This document shows, one piece after another, positions 16,097-23,435 of a DNA stretch of 35,948 nt. The stretch spans positions 1 to 35,948 of IMG/VR virus record IMGVR_UViG_3300017773_000049; one strand, written 5' to 3'. A program made the translations under genes and the position numbers. The notes under the pieces were generated by a model. That model saw only the letters and a program-made list of their open reading frames with translations. It did no database searches and was not told where the DNA came from. This DNA comes from a virus. Positions within the stretch are counted from its first letter, which is position 1. Each line of letters opens with the position of its first letter.

Positions 16097-18079
16097 ATGC
16101 CAAATTGGAAAAAAGTATTATTAAATGGTAGTGATGGGAGTTTATCAACTCTTAGCCTTACTGGAATATCAGCACAAAACTCAGAAACAGACGTATTAAC
16201 TATAAATGGTTCAAATGTAGTTGGAACTAGAACGTTAGGTTCTAACGCATTTACATCAACAACTATTGGAACAACTACTAACAATTTAACAGTAGATAAT
16301 ACAACAATTCAGTTAAATTCAGGTACAACTTTTAATGGTAGTGGAGCAAGAACTATATCAGCAAAAACAGCAACAGTTTCTGAGACTGGAACTGGTTTAG
16401 CTACTGGAGCTCAAATTTTTAGCTTTGTAACAAATTTAGGATATGGTACAGGTACAGTAGATACTACAGGTACACCGGCAAACAACCAAATAGCAACTTT
16501 TACCGATGCTAATACAGTAGAAGGTACTTCTAACTTTACTTATGATTCTTCCACTAAAGAATTATTATTAGGACCATCAAGTGCAGGTAACACAGAATCC
16601 AATACTTTAAGAATTCAAGGTTATAATTCTTCAAACCCAGCTATGTTGAAACTAGGATGGAATAATTATGGAGGAGCAGCTTTTGAGAGTGGATTTGGTG
16701 GAAATTTAAATATATATAATTTCGGTACATCGGCAACTGCTGGAGGTAGAGTTATTATAGGCCAAGCAGGAGATACAGGTACAAACCAAACAAATTATTT
16801 ATGGATTCGAGGAGATAATGCAGATGATTCAACTCACATTTACATGGGAGCAAACTCTACTACATACTCTTCTGAAATTGGTATAGAAAGACAAGAAGGC
16901 ACAGGTGTAAACTACGAGAGTGATATTGCTTTAAGAGCAGCCGCAGGAACTAATGGACATAAATCAGAATATATATTTTCTAGAAAAGGAATGTTCCAAG
17001 CACAAGATGCCGGATTTACGGTAAGTGGGTCAGGTCAAGTATTTGTAAATATAACTGCCTCATTAATAAATCCTACTACAAAATTAAGTGGATTTGATCA
17101 AGCCTTAGTAGTTAATGGAACTATAACAGCTTCGGCATTTCAAGGCGATGGTTCACAATTAACAGGAGTAGGAACATTAACGGGCAATGGTACATCAACA
17201 AGAGTTCCTTTTTATAATGGAACTACATCATTTACAACAAATGCAGGATTTGTTTATACTGATGGAAGTAAAAGATTAGAATTAACGGGTGATGGAAGTA
17301 ATGCTCCATTAAGAATCTCTAATTTAACATCCCCAGATTCTTCTCAAGTAGTTTTAGTAGTAGATTCAGAAAATAATGATGATATACAAAAGAGAACATT
17401 AGGTTCAAACGCATTTACATCTACAACAATCCCAACCAACAATAACCAATTAACAAATGGTGCTGGTTACATAGATTCACTTTCAGGTGCAGTACTTACA
17501 ACTGGAGCTCAAACAGTAGCTGGTGTTAAAACATTTTCTAGTCAACCTGTTTTTAGTAGTGGTATTAACATTGGCAGTACCTCATATGCTTTATTTGTAT
17601 ACTCTAGTTTATTATATCTAACAGCTCCAGCAGGGGTAATTTCAATTGGTGGTGGACCCGGAGGTGCTAATAATGATTTATCAATACCTTATGGATCATT
17701 AGGTGTAGGTAATATATCTCCTTCTTCTACAAATGGTAGAATAGATGCTTCAAATGATGTAGTAGCATATTCTACCTCAGATAAAAAATTAAAAGAAAAT
17801 ATTAAACCAATTAAAAATGCTTTAAATAAAGTATCCCAAATTTCTGGTGTTGAATTTGATTGGAAAAAATTATCAAAGGAAGAAAAGAAAACAATTCATA
17901 GTAATAAAGGACATGATGTAGGAGTAATAGCTCAAGAAATTGAAGAAGTATTACCTGAAGTAGTTACTACAAGAGATAATAGTTATAAAGCTGTTAAATA
18001 TGAAAAGATAGTACCATTATTAATTGAAGCTATAAAAGAATTACAAGCAGAAGTACAAGAACTTAAAAATTCTAAATAA
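16097..18079 (+). CDS. Tail fibre with C-terminal S74 chaperone domain
   Basis: The protein has 660 residues. It begins MPNWKKVLLNG, like the gene at 13577. The shaft has repeats such as R-T-L-G-S-N-A-F-T-S-T-T-I (twice, about residues 35-47 and 435-447), N-N-Q-(I/L)-T segments and F-Q-G-D-G-S-Q-L-T-G-V-G. From S561-D562 the last 100 residues match the intramolecular chaperone (peptidase S74) domain: S-D-K-K-L-K-E-N-I, then V-E-F-D-W, G-H-D-V-G-V-I-A-Q-E-I-E, V-L-P-E-V-V and a terminal coiled coil. In the known family this domain helps the fibre trimerise and then cuts itself off just before the conserved Ser. The expected mature fibre therefore ends near residue 560. The stop overlaps the next start. 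Confidence 0.9.
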   Translation: MPNWKKVLLNGSDGSLSTLSLTGISAQNSETDVLTINGSNVVGTRTLGSNAFTSTTIGTTTNNLTVDNTTIQLNSGTTFNGSGARTISAKTATVSETGTGLATGAQIFSFVTNLGYGTGTVDTTGTPANNQIATFTDANTVEGTSNFTYDSSTKELLLGPSSAGNTESNTLRIQGYNSSNPAMLKLGWNNYGGAAFESGFGGNLNIYNFGTSATAGGRVIIGQAGDTGTNQTNYLWIRGDNADDSTHIYMGANSTTYSSEIGIERQEGTGVNYESDIALRAAAGTNGHKSEYIFSRKGMFQAQDAGFTVSGSGQVFVNITASLINPTTKLSGFDQALVVNGTITASAFQGDGSQLTGVGTLTGNGTSTRVPFYNGTTSFTTNAGFVYTDGSKRLELTGDGSNAPLRISNLTSPDSSQVVLVVDSENNDDIQKRTLGSNAFTSTTIPTNNNQLTNGAGYIDSLSGAVLTTGAQTVAGVKTFSSQPVFSSGINIGSTSYALFVYSSLLYLTAPAGVISIGGGPGGANNDLSIPYGSLGVGNISPSSTNGRIDASNDVVAYSTSDKKLKENIKPIKNALNKVSQISGVEFDWKKLSKEEKKTIHSNKGHDVGVIAQEIEEVLPEVVTTRDNSYKAVKYEKIVPLLIEAIKELQAEVQELKNSK

Positions 18080-18708
18080 TGCCATTACCAGGATCAGGAA
18101 CACTTAGTATTAACGATATAGCAACTGAGTTTGGTGTAACGCTAACTAACGTAGCTTTAAACTCTACATTAGGTACTTATGCTAGTAAAGGTGCGGGTGT
18201 TACTACAGCTATATCAGATTTTTATGGTTTATCTAATTTAACAGCATTTGGATATTCAGGTACAACACCATTTGAAGATGCCTCTAGTGCCTGTTCTGAA
18301 GGAGGCACCTCTGGAACAGCTTACCATAATGGTTCTGGAACATTTCCAACAGTTGATGATTTTGTTTATGAAGATTCTGCAGGAGCTACAGCTTTATCAG
18401 ATGGATTTTATAGAATGAACTCGGGTCAATCTTTAGAGGTAGAAGATGAACAAGCTATGACAATAGCAAGCTGTGGTAGATCAGATAGAAGATTAAAACA
18501 CAACATAGTATTTAGAACATATTCTAAATCAGGTATACCAGTATATGAGTTTGAATATATTAATAAATCTGATGGAAAGGGTAAATATGTAGGTACTATG
18601 GCACAAGATTTATTAAAACTAGGTAAATCTGAAGCTGTTATAACAGATAAAGAAGGATATTATTTAGTAGATTACAATAAGGTTGATGTAGATTTTTATG
18701 AAATCTGA
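18079..18708 (+). CDS. Short fibre-like protein with reduced S74 domain
   Basis: The protein has 209 residues. Residues 1-52 (MPLPGSGTLSINDIATEFG..., ending A-I-S-D-F-Y-G-L-S) match a head segment common in phage structural proteins, with P-G-S-G-x-I-S-x-N-D-I and S-D-F-Y-G. The middle is Gly/Ser/Thr-rich. From S135-D136 there is S-D-R-R-L-K-H-N-I, then P-V-Y-E-F-E-Y, Y-V-G-T-M-A-Q-D-L-L and Y-Y-L-V-D-Y-N-K-V. This is a short S74-type chaperone domain of about 75 residues, lacking the coiled-coil end of its neighbour. It could cleave itself or act with the preceding fibre. Its start overlaps the previous stop and its end overlaps the methyltransferase start by 11 bases. Confidence 0.85.
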   Translation: MPLPGSGTLSINDIATEFGVTLTNVALNSTLGTYASKGAGVTTAISDFYGLSNLTAFGYSGTTPFEDASSACSEGGTSGTAYHNGSGTFPTVDDFVYEDSAGATALSDGFYRMNSGQSLEVEDEQAMTIASCGRSDRRLKHNIVFRTYSKSGIPVYEFEYINKSDGKGKYVGTMAQDLLKLGKSEAVITDKEGYYLVDYNKVDVDFYEI

Positions 18709-19336
18709 TTTTTTAGAAAAAGAGTTTTTAAGTAATAGTATTAAAATTATAGATGGAGTTTTATATTCATCTTCTCCCCATGTTGTAGTAGATATTATGA
18801 GTACTGATGAAGATCTTATAATGAAAGAATCTGCTAAAATATTATGTCAAAATAAGGGTATAGTATTAAATGTAGGATTTGGGTTAGGAATAATAGATAA
18901 TTATATAAGAGATTTTAAACCAAAAGAACATCATATAATTGAAATTCATCCTCAAATATATGATTTAGCAATAAAAGATAAATTTCATCAAACATCTTTT
19001 TTACATTTAGGAAATTGGGAAGATATAGTTAATCAATTTATGTTAAAAAATAAAAAATTTGATGCTATATATTTTGATACTTATACTTTTAATAGAGATA
19101 AAAAACAATGGGCTATGTTTGGTGATATAGTAGATAAAATATTAAATGAAGGAGGAATATTTTCTTATTTTAATGATAATGCTTCAAAAATTGAAAAAAT
19201 TGAAGATATATTAAAACCTTTAAATTGGGAAAAAAATATAAAATATATTCCTTTTTCTAAAATTAAAAAACAAACAAATAAAAAAAATATATTAGTATCC
19301 AAAAGACCATATGAATTAATATGGTTTAAAAAATAA
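18698..19336 (+). CDS. SAM-dependent methyltransferase, RMT2/GAMT-like
   Basis: The protein has 212 residues with a class I methyltransferase core. Motif I is I-V-L-N-V-G-F-G-L-G-I-I-D (residues 55-67). The second strand ends I-I-E-I-H-P (80-85), where the acidic residue would bind the ribose of SAM. The L-G-N-W-E-D-I block lies at 104-110, motif IV is F-D-A-I-Y-F-D-T-Y (121-129) and G-G-I-F-S-Y-F-N covers 152-159. This combination (G-F-G-x-G-I-I-D, E-x-H-P, x-W-x-D-I, F-D-x-I-Y-x-D-T, G-x-F-S-x-F-N) is typical of yeast RMT2 (a protein arginine delta-N-methyltransferase) and guanidinoacetate methyltransferase. It overlaps the fibre gene upstream, so it is made with the fibres. A role in modifying a virion protein is likely but unproven. 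Confidence 0.8.
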   Translation: MKSDFLEKEFLSNSIKIIDGVLYSSSPHVVVDIMSTDEDLIMKESAKILCQNKGIVLNVGFGLGIIDNYIRDFKPKEHHIIEIHPQIYDLAIKDKFHQTSFLHLGNWEDIVNQFMLKNKKFDAIYFDTYTFNRDKKQWAMFGDIVDKILNEGGIFSYFNDNASKIEKIEDILKPLNWEKNIKYIPFSKIKKQTNKKNILVSKRPYELIWFKK

Positions 19337-19391
19337 TTTGGATTATATCTTTTTTTTTATTATATTTATGTATAGTTTTAAACAAATAGTT

Positions 19392-19402
19392 AATATTTAT
19401 AA
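19392..19402 (+). promoter_or_regulatory. Late-promoter-like element, copy 5 (abuts the start)
   Basis: AATATTTATAA ends three bases before the ATG at 19405. A one-mismatch relative of the core, TATTTATG, lies at 19363-19370. The close spacing would leave almost no leader. Confidence 0.55.
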
Positions 19403-19404
19403 TC

Positions 19405-19710
19405 ATGGCAAAAAAAGAAAAAGTTACAAATAAAATAGAACAAAAAGAATTAGAAAATTTACAAACTCTAAGATCTACAAACGCTCAAAATTTAAATAAA
19501 TTAGGTTTATTAGAATATAGAATTTTAAAGGCTGAAGAAGAAAAATGGTCATTAAAAGAAGAAATTGTAAATACTGATCAACAATATTTAGATGTTCTTA
19601 AAGAACTTCAAGATAAATATGGTAAAGTAGAGATAGACTTAGAAACAGGAGAATTCACCCCAGAAGAAGAATTAACTCCAGAAGTTGCAGAAACTCCAGA
19701 AGTAGTTTAA
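19405..19710 (+). CDS. Small coiled-coil protein upstream of the sheath gene
   Basis: The protein has 101 residues. Residues 1-72 are charged and helical with heptad-like spacing (L-E-N-L-Q-T-L-R, L-N-K-L-G-L-L-E-Y-R-I-L-K-A-E-E-E-K-W-S-L-K-E-E, Y-L-D-V-L-K-E-L-Q-D-K-Y). Then follow V-E-I-D-L-E-T-G-E-F and an acidic Pro/Glu-rich tail. No membrane segment is seen. It lies between the fibre block and the tail sheath, with its own promoter-like element and another before the sheath gene. It may be a small assembly or capsid/tail accessory protein. The family is not recognised. The ATG at 19405 is the only reasonable start because there is no other Met near the N-terminus. Confidence 0.75.
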   Translation: MAKKEKVTNKIEQKELENLQTLRSTNAQNLNKLGLLEYRILKAEEEKWSLKEEIVNTDQQYLDVLKELQDKYGKVEIDLETGEFTPEEELTPEVAETPEVV

Positions 19711-19738
19711 AAATAATTGCATTTTTAGGGATTTCTGT

Positions 19739-19749
19739 AATATTTATAA
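19739..19749 (+). promoter_or_regulatory. Late-promoter-like element, copy 6
   Basis: AATATTTATAA lies 22 bases before the sheath ATG at 19771. Confidence 0.65.
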
Positions 19750-19770
19750 ACAAAATAAACTTATTATAAA

Positions 19771-21759
19771 ATGGCAGAAGTACTTTTATCCCCAGGTGTA
19801 TTAGCAAGAGAAAATGATAACACCTTTATCTCTTCACAACCTGTACAAGCAGGAGCAGCTATATTAGGACCTACAGTAAAAGGCCCAGTAGGAATACCAA
19901 CAGTAGTTTCTTCATACTCAGATTATCAAAATAAATTTGGTGCTATAGTAGAAAGTGGTAGTGCAGAATACACTTACTTTACTTCAATTTCAGCATACAA
20001 CTATTTTCAACAAGGAGGAGATTCACTATTAGTAACCAGGATAGTATCAGGTTCTTATACTTCTGCAACTAGTACAGCGATTTCTAATGCTGTAGAAAGT
20101 GGAGTATTAGGAAATTTAACTGGTGTTACTAAAAGTGTATTTAATGCAACTGGAAGTGCAGGTGGTAGTGTAAGTGCTGCCAAATCATCTAATGTAAATG
20201 TTACAGCTTCATTTGTATTAGCTAACTCAGAAAGTATATCTTCAATTACTTTAGATGCTGCTTCGGGAACATTTGCTATTGGAGATGCAATACAATTTAC
20301 TTCACAATCTTTAGGAGCAACAGATGCAGGTGGTACAGATTTAACACTTACTTTAATAGCTGATAATATAGTAAATCAATCAGCATTCCAATTAGAAACT
20401 TTAAGTGAAGGTGTAATAGTAAATAGTGGAACAGCTACGGGAGCAAATCAAACTTTAACAAATGGTACTAAAGATAATGTAAGATGGGAAATAACAGAAC
20501 CTAATACTGCTAAAGGAACATTTAGTTTATTAATTAGAAGAGGTGATGATACACAAACTTCTAAAACAGTATTAGAAACTTGGCCTAATTTATCTTTAGA
20601 TCCTAATTCATCTCAATATGTAGAAAAAGTAATAGGTAATTCTAAACAAGTAGTGACTAATGATGGAACAGATTTCTATGTCAAAAATGAAGGAACTTAT
20701 AACACATTAAGTCAATTTGTAAGAGTAAAATCTGTAACAGCTAAAACATTAAATTATTTTGATAACGATGGAGCAGCTAAAACCGCTTACACAGCATCTA
20801 TTCCATTAGCAGGTTCAGGTTCGTTTACCGGAGCTGTAGGTACACCATTTGTAGGAAGACAAGCTAATTTTTATGAAAATATAGATGGTACAGATACACA
20901 AGGATTAGTAGCAGATAATTATACTAATTCGTTAAACTTATTAGCCAATAAAGATTCATACCAATATAATGTAATCACAACACCAGGTTTAACAAAAGAT
21001 AATCACTCATCCCCAATAACAACTATGATAAACAATTCTCAATTTAGAGGAGATAATTTATCAGTTATAGATTTAAGATCTTATAATTCTACTTTAGCCT
21101 TAGTTACAGCAGGAGCAGCAGGAATAGATTCTTCATATGCAGCTACATATTGGCCTTGGTTACAAACAATTGATCCAGATTTAGGATCTCAAGTTTGGGT
21201 ACCAGCTTCAGCAATGATACCAGGTGTATATGCTTTTAATGATAGAGCAGGAGAAGCATGGTTTGCACCAGCTGGATTAAATAGAGGTGGATTATCAACA
21301 GTATTAAGAACTGAAAGAGCTTTAACAAATGGTAATAGAGATACTTTATATACCAATAATGTTAATCCGATAGCTACCTTCCCAAGTACAGGAGTAGTAG
21401 TATTTGGTCAGAAAACACTACAGAAAAAAGCTAGTGCTTTAGATAGAGTAAATGTTAGAAGATTATTAATTGCCCTTAAAAATTATATTTCTCAAATAGC
21501 AGAAAACTTAGTATTTGAACAAAATACAATAGCTACTAGAAATAATTTCTTAGCACAAGTTAACCCATATTTAGAAAGTGTACAACAGAGACAAGGATTA
21601 TATGCTTTTAAAGTAGTAATGGATGAAAGTAATAACTCACCTGATGTTATAGATAGAAATCAATTAATAGGGCAAATATATATTCAACCAACTAGAACAG
21701 CTGAATTTATATACCTAGATTTTAACCTACAACCAACTGGAGCTACTTTCCCAGCATAA
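19771..21759 (+). CDS. 18: Contractile tail sheath protein (gp18-like)
   Basis: The protein has 662 residues, against 659 in T4 gp18. The N-terminus has L-L-S-P-G-V-L-A-R-E-N-D and A-A-I-L-G-P-T-V-K-G-P-V-G-I-P, a common sheath opening. The C-terminal third is strongly sheath-like. It has W-P-W-L-Q-T-I-D-P, V-W-V-P-A-S-A-M-I-P-G-V-Y-A, W-F-A-P-A-G-L-N-R-G, then P-S-T-G-V-V-V-F-G-Q-K-T-L and R-V-N-V-R-R-L-L-I-A-L-K, F-E-Q-N-T and I-Y-I-Q-P-T-R-T-A-E-F-I. The protein forms the outer contractile layer of the tail. It is followed by the tube gene, as in T4, and each has its own promoter-like element, which would allow separate expression levels. Confidence 0.95.
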   Translation: MAEVLLSPGVLARENDNTFISSQPVQAGAAILGPTVKGPVGIPTVVSSYSDYQNKFGAIVESGSAEYTYFTSISAYNYFQQGGDSLLVTRIVSGSYTSATSTAISNAVESGVLGNLTGVTKSVFNATGSAGGSVSAAKSSNVNVTASFVLANSESISSITLDAASGTFAIGDAIQFTSQSLGATDAGGTDLTLTLIADNIVNQSAFQLETLSEGVIVNSGTATGANQTLTNGTKDNVRWEITEPNTAKGTFSLLIRRGDDTQTSKTVLETWPNLSLDPNSSQYVEKVIGNSKQVVTNDGTDFYVKNEGTYNTLSQFVRVKSVTAKTLNYFDNDGAAKTAYTASIPLAGSGSFTGAVGTPFVGRQANFYENIDGTDTQGLVADNYTNSLNLLANKDSYQYNVITTPGLTKDNHSSPITTMINNSQFRGDNLSVIDLRSYNSTLALVTAGAAGIDSSYAATYWPWLQTIDPDLGSQVWVPASAMIPGVYAFNDRAGEAWFAPAGLNRGGLSTVLRTERALTNGNRDTLYTNNVNPIATFPSTGVVVFGQKTLQKKASALDRVNVRRLLIALKNYISQIAENLVFEQNTIATRNNFLAQVNPYLESVQQRQGLYAFKVVMDESNNSPDVIDRNQLIGQIYIQPTRTAEFIYLDFNLQPTGATFPA

Positions 21760-21773
21760 AAATTAAAGAATTA

Positions 21774-21784
21774 GATATTTATAA
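21774..21784 (+). promoter_or_regulatory. Late-promoter-like element, copy 7
   Basis: GATATTTATAA (21774-21784) lies 21 bases before the tube ATG at 21805, in the gap after the sheath gene. Confidence 0.65.
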
Positions 21785-21804
21785 TCAGAAATAAACAATA
21801 AAAA

Positions 21805-22293
21805 ATGGCAGTATTAGATCCCAATGAAATATTTTATACAGCGTTTGAACCCAAACAAGCGAATAGGTTTATCCTATACATGGATGGGATGCCTAGCTAC
21901 ATTATTAAAGGTGTTAGTGCTGTAACGTTAACTCAAGGTGTAGTAACTTTAAATCACATTAATGTTGAAAGAAAAATTAAAGGTAAATCTACTTGGGGAA
22001 ATGTTACAATGCAATTATTTGACCCAATTACTCCTTCAGGTGCTCAAGCAACTATGGAATGGGTAAGATTACACCATGAATCAGTAACAGGTAGAGATGG
22101 TTATTCTGATTTTTACAAGAAAGATTTAACTATTAATACATTAGGGCCTGTAGGTGATATTGTTTCAGAATGGATACTAAAGGGTGCTTTTATTGTAAAC
22201 AGTAATTTTGGTGAATATAACTGGGATACAGTGGATCAAGCAGTCAATTTATCAATTGAAGTATCAATAGATTACGCAGTATTAAATTTCTAA
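21805..22293 (+). CDS. 19: Tail tube protein (gp19-like)
   Basis: The protein has 162 residues; T4 gp19 has 163. Matching features are an N-terminal F-E-P-K-Q-A-N-R-F-I-L-Y-M-D, the N-V-E-R-K-I-K-G turn, W-G-N-V-T-M-Q-L-F-D and a central W-V-R-L-H-H-E. The D-F-Y-K-K-D-L-T-I segment, E-W-I-L-K-G-A-F-I, a C-terminal Y-N-W-D-T-V-D-Q and a final L-S-I-E-V-S-I-D-Y-A complete the match. The hexameric rings stack inside the sheath as the DNA channel. Position after the sheath gene and length make this call firm. A strong terminator follows the stop. Confidence 0.95.
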   Translation: MAVLDPNEIFYTAFEPKQANRFILYMDGMPSYIIKGVSAVTLTQGVVTLNHINVERKIKGKSTWGNVTMQLFDPITPSGAQATMEWVRLHHESVTGRDGYSDFYKKDLTINTLGPVGDIVSEWILKGAFIVNSNFGEYNWDTVDQAVNLSIEVSIDYAVLNF

Positions 22294-22315
22294 AAATATT
22301 TAAATATTTTATTAA

Positions 22316-22347
22316 GGGGAGCTTGGCTATGTCAAGCTCCTTTCTTA
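22316..22347 (+). terminator. Intrinsic terminator after the tube gene
   Basis: GGAGCTTG (22318-22325) pairs with CAAGCTCC (22333-22340), eight perfect pairs, loop GCTATGT, followed by TTTCTTATATT. It isolates the highly expressed sheath and tube genes from the chaperone genes. Confidence 0.9.
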
Positions 22348-22351
22348 TATT

Positions 22352-22362
22352 GATATTTATAA
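22352..22362 (+). promoter_or_regulatory. Late-promoter-like element, copy 8
   Basis: TGATATTTATAA core (22354-22361) lies 23 bases before the ATG at 22385, directly after the tube terminator. Confidence 0.65.
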
Positions 22363-22384
22363 TAAAGTTATATAAATTAAGATT

Positions 22385-23116
22385 ATGAGCGAACATAAAT
22401 TCCCTACTGAAGAAGTAGAATTACCATCAAAAGGACTAGTATACCCTCCTGAACATCCTCTATCAAGTGGAAAAGTAGAAATAAAATATATGACTGCTAA
22501 AGAAGAAGATATTTTATCTAACCAGTCATTTATTCAAAAAGGAACTGTTTTAGATAAACTACTAAATTCTTTAATAGTAACCCCTGGAATAACAGTTGAT
22601 GATTTTGTAGTAGGAGATAAAAATGCTGTATTCATTGTAGCTAGAATTTTAGGATATGGTAAAGAGTATAAGGTTACAATTAATGGTAATTCTGAAACAA
22701 TTGATTTATCTGAATTGCAAAATAAACCTTTTAGTGAAGAAGAAATCCCTAATAAAGGAGTAAATGAATTTTCTTATAAATTAGAATCAACAGGTGATAT
22801 GTTAACTTATAAGTTATTAACTGGAAAAGATGAAAAAGCTATAGATAGGGAATTAGCAGGTCTTAAAAAAATTAACAAAGAATCTTCCCCTGACATGACT
22901 ACAAGATTAAAACATATGATTACTTCTATTAATGGTAATGAAGAAAAAAAACATATTAGAGAATTTGTTGATACTTATCTATTAGCCAGAGATTCTAGAG
23001 CATTTAGGGAGCATGTAAGAAAAACTCAACCAGATGTAAATATGGATTATATTTTAGATAGTGGTGAGGAGGTGGCCATTCCTATTGGCCTTACGTTTTT
23101 TTGGCCTGACGCCTAA
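22385..23116 (+). CDS. 26: Tail assembly chaperone / baseplate hub protein (gp26-like)
   Basis: The protein has 243 residues. The N-terminus V-E-L-P-S-K-G-L-V-Y-P, then V-E-I-K-Y-M-T-A-K-E-E-D-I-L-S-N, is the signature of the T4-type baseplate protein family that includes gp26. The middle holds I-L-G-Y-G-K-E-Y and a helical charged part. The end reads L-T-F-F-W-P-D-A. The gene lies between tube and tape measure, where phages usually carry a tape-measure chaperone pair joined by ribosomal frameshifting. A run of seven T residues (23096-23102) near its end allows a shift into the +1 frame, which is open to 23399. The T-run product would have about 337 residues. Whether the shift occurs is an inference. 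Confidence 0.85.
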   Translation: MSEHKFPTEEVELPSKGLVYPPEHPLSSGKVEIKYMTAKEEDILSNQSFIQKGTVLDKLLNSLIVTPGITVDDFVVGDKNAVFIVARILGYGKEYKVTINGNSETIDLSELQNKPFSEEEIPNKGVNEFSYKLESTGDMLTYKLLTGKDEKAIDRELAGLKKINKESSPDMTTRLKHMITSINGNEEKKHIREFVDTYLLARDSRAFREHVRKTQPDVNMDYILDSGEEVAIPIGLTFFWPDA

Positions 23117-23399
23117 AACGGCACCTCAATTTAGAATTTACGTATTTGAACATATACATAATATAGTCTTTCATGGAAAAGGAGGATATGATTATGATAC
23201 TGTGTACAATATGCCCATTTGGTTAAGAAAATTTACATTTAATCAAATTCAAAAACATTTTGATGAAGAAAAAAAGGCATATGAAAAATCTAGAGGGAAA
23301 AATAATTCTACAAATATGGTAGATTCTGATGGAAAGGTAAATGCTCCTGAATTCTTAAAAGCTTCCAAACAATATCAACGCAAAAGTCAGTATAAATAG
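23061..23399 (+). CDS. 51: Frameshift extension of the chaperone (gp51-like)
   Basis: This frame is +1 relative to the gene at 22385 and is open from just after the stop at 23055. The only nominal start is GTG 23061 inside the other gene, and the first residues encoded there do not look like a protein start. The real coding part is probably from about 23103 (G-L-T-P-K-T-A-P-Q-F-R-I), reached by a shift on the seven-T run. Recognisable blocks are H-I-H-N-I-V-F-H-G-K-G-G-Y-D-Y-D-T-V-Y and M-P-I-W-L-R-K-F-T-F-N-Q-I, in the style of gp51-like hub assembly proteins and lambda G-T-type extensions. The fused protein would help the tape measure fold and recruit tube subunits. A homopolymer sequencing error is the main alternative. 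Confidence 0.75.
   Translation: MVRRWPFLLALRFFGLTPKTAPQFRIYVFEHIHNIVFHGKGGYDYDTVYNMPIWLRKFTFNQIQKHFDEEKKAYEKSRGKNNSTNMVDSDGKVNAPEFLKASKQYQRKSQYK
23096..23104 (+). other. Putative ribosomal frameshift site (T7 run)
   Basis: Frame 0 reads ACG TTT TTT TGG. Moving +1 (or -2) on the T run gives TTT TTT GGC and continues in the open +1 frame. The first frame stops at 23114-23116. A GGCCA (23074-23078)/TGGCC (23086-23090) hairpin and an AGGAGGT (23067-23073) sequence lie just upstream and could make the ribosome pause. Confidence 0.55.
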
Positions 23400-23410
23400 T
23401 TTTATTTTTA

Positions 23411-23421
23411 AATATTTATAA
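23411..23421 (+). promoter_or_regulatory. Late-promoter-like element, copy 9
   Basis: AATATTTATAA lies 15 bases before the tape-measure ATG at 23436. Confidence 0.65.
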
Positions 23422-23435
23422 TAAATACCTTTATA

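Noticed and set aside
19325-19360. ATAAT-ATTAT stem followed by a T-run after the methyltransferase gene
   Set aside because: The stem is only five A-T pairs and would be too weak for a convincing intrinsic terminator.
23391-23398. TATAAATA, the exact T4 late promoter octamer, 37 bases before the tape-measure gene
   Set aside because: It is formed by the last codons and stop of the preceding gene and is not repeated at other units; the copy of the local consensus at 23411 is better placed.
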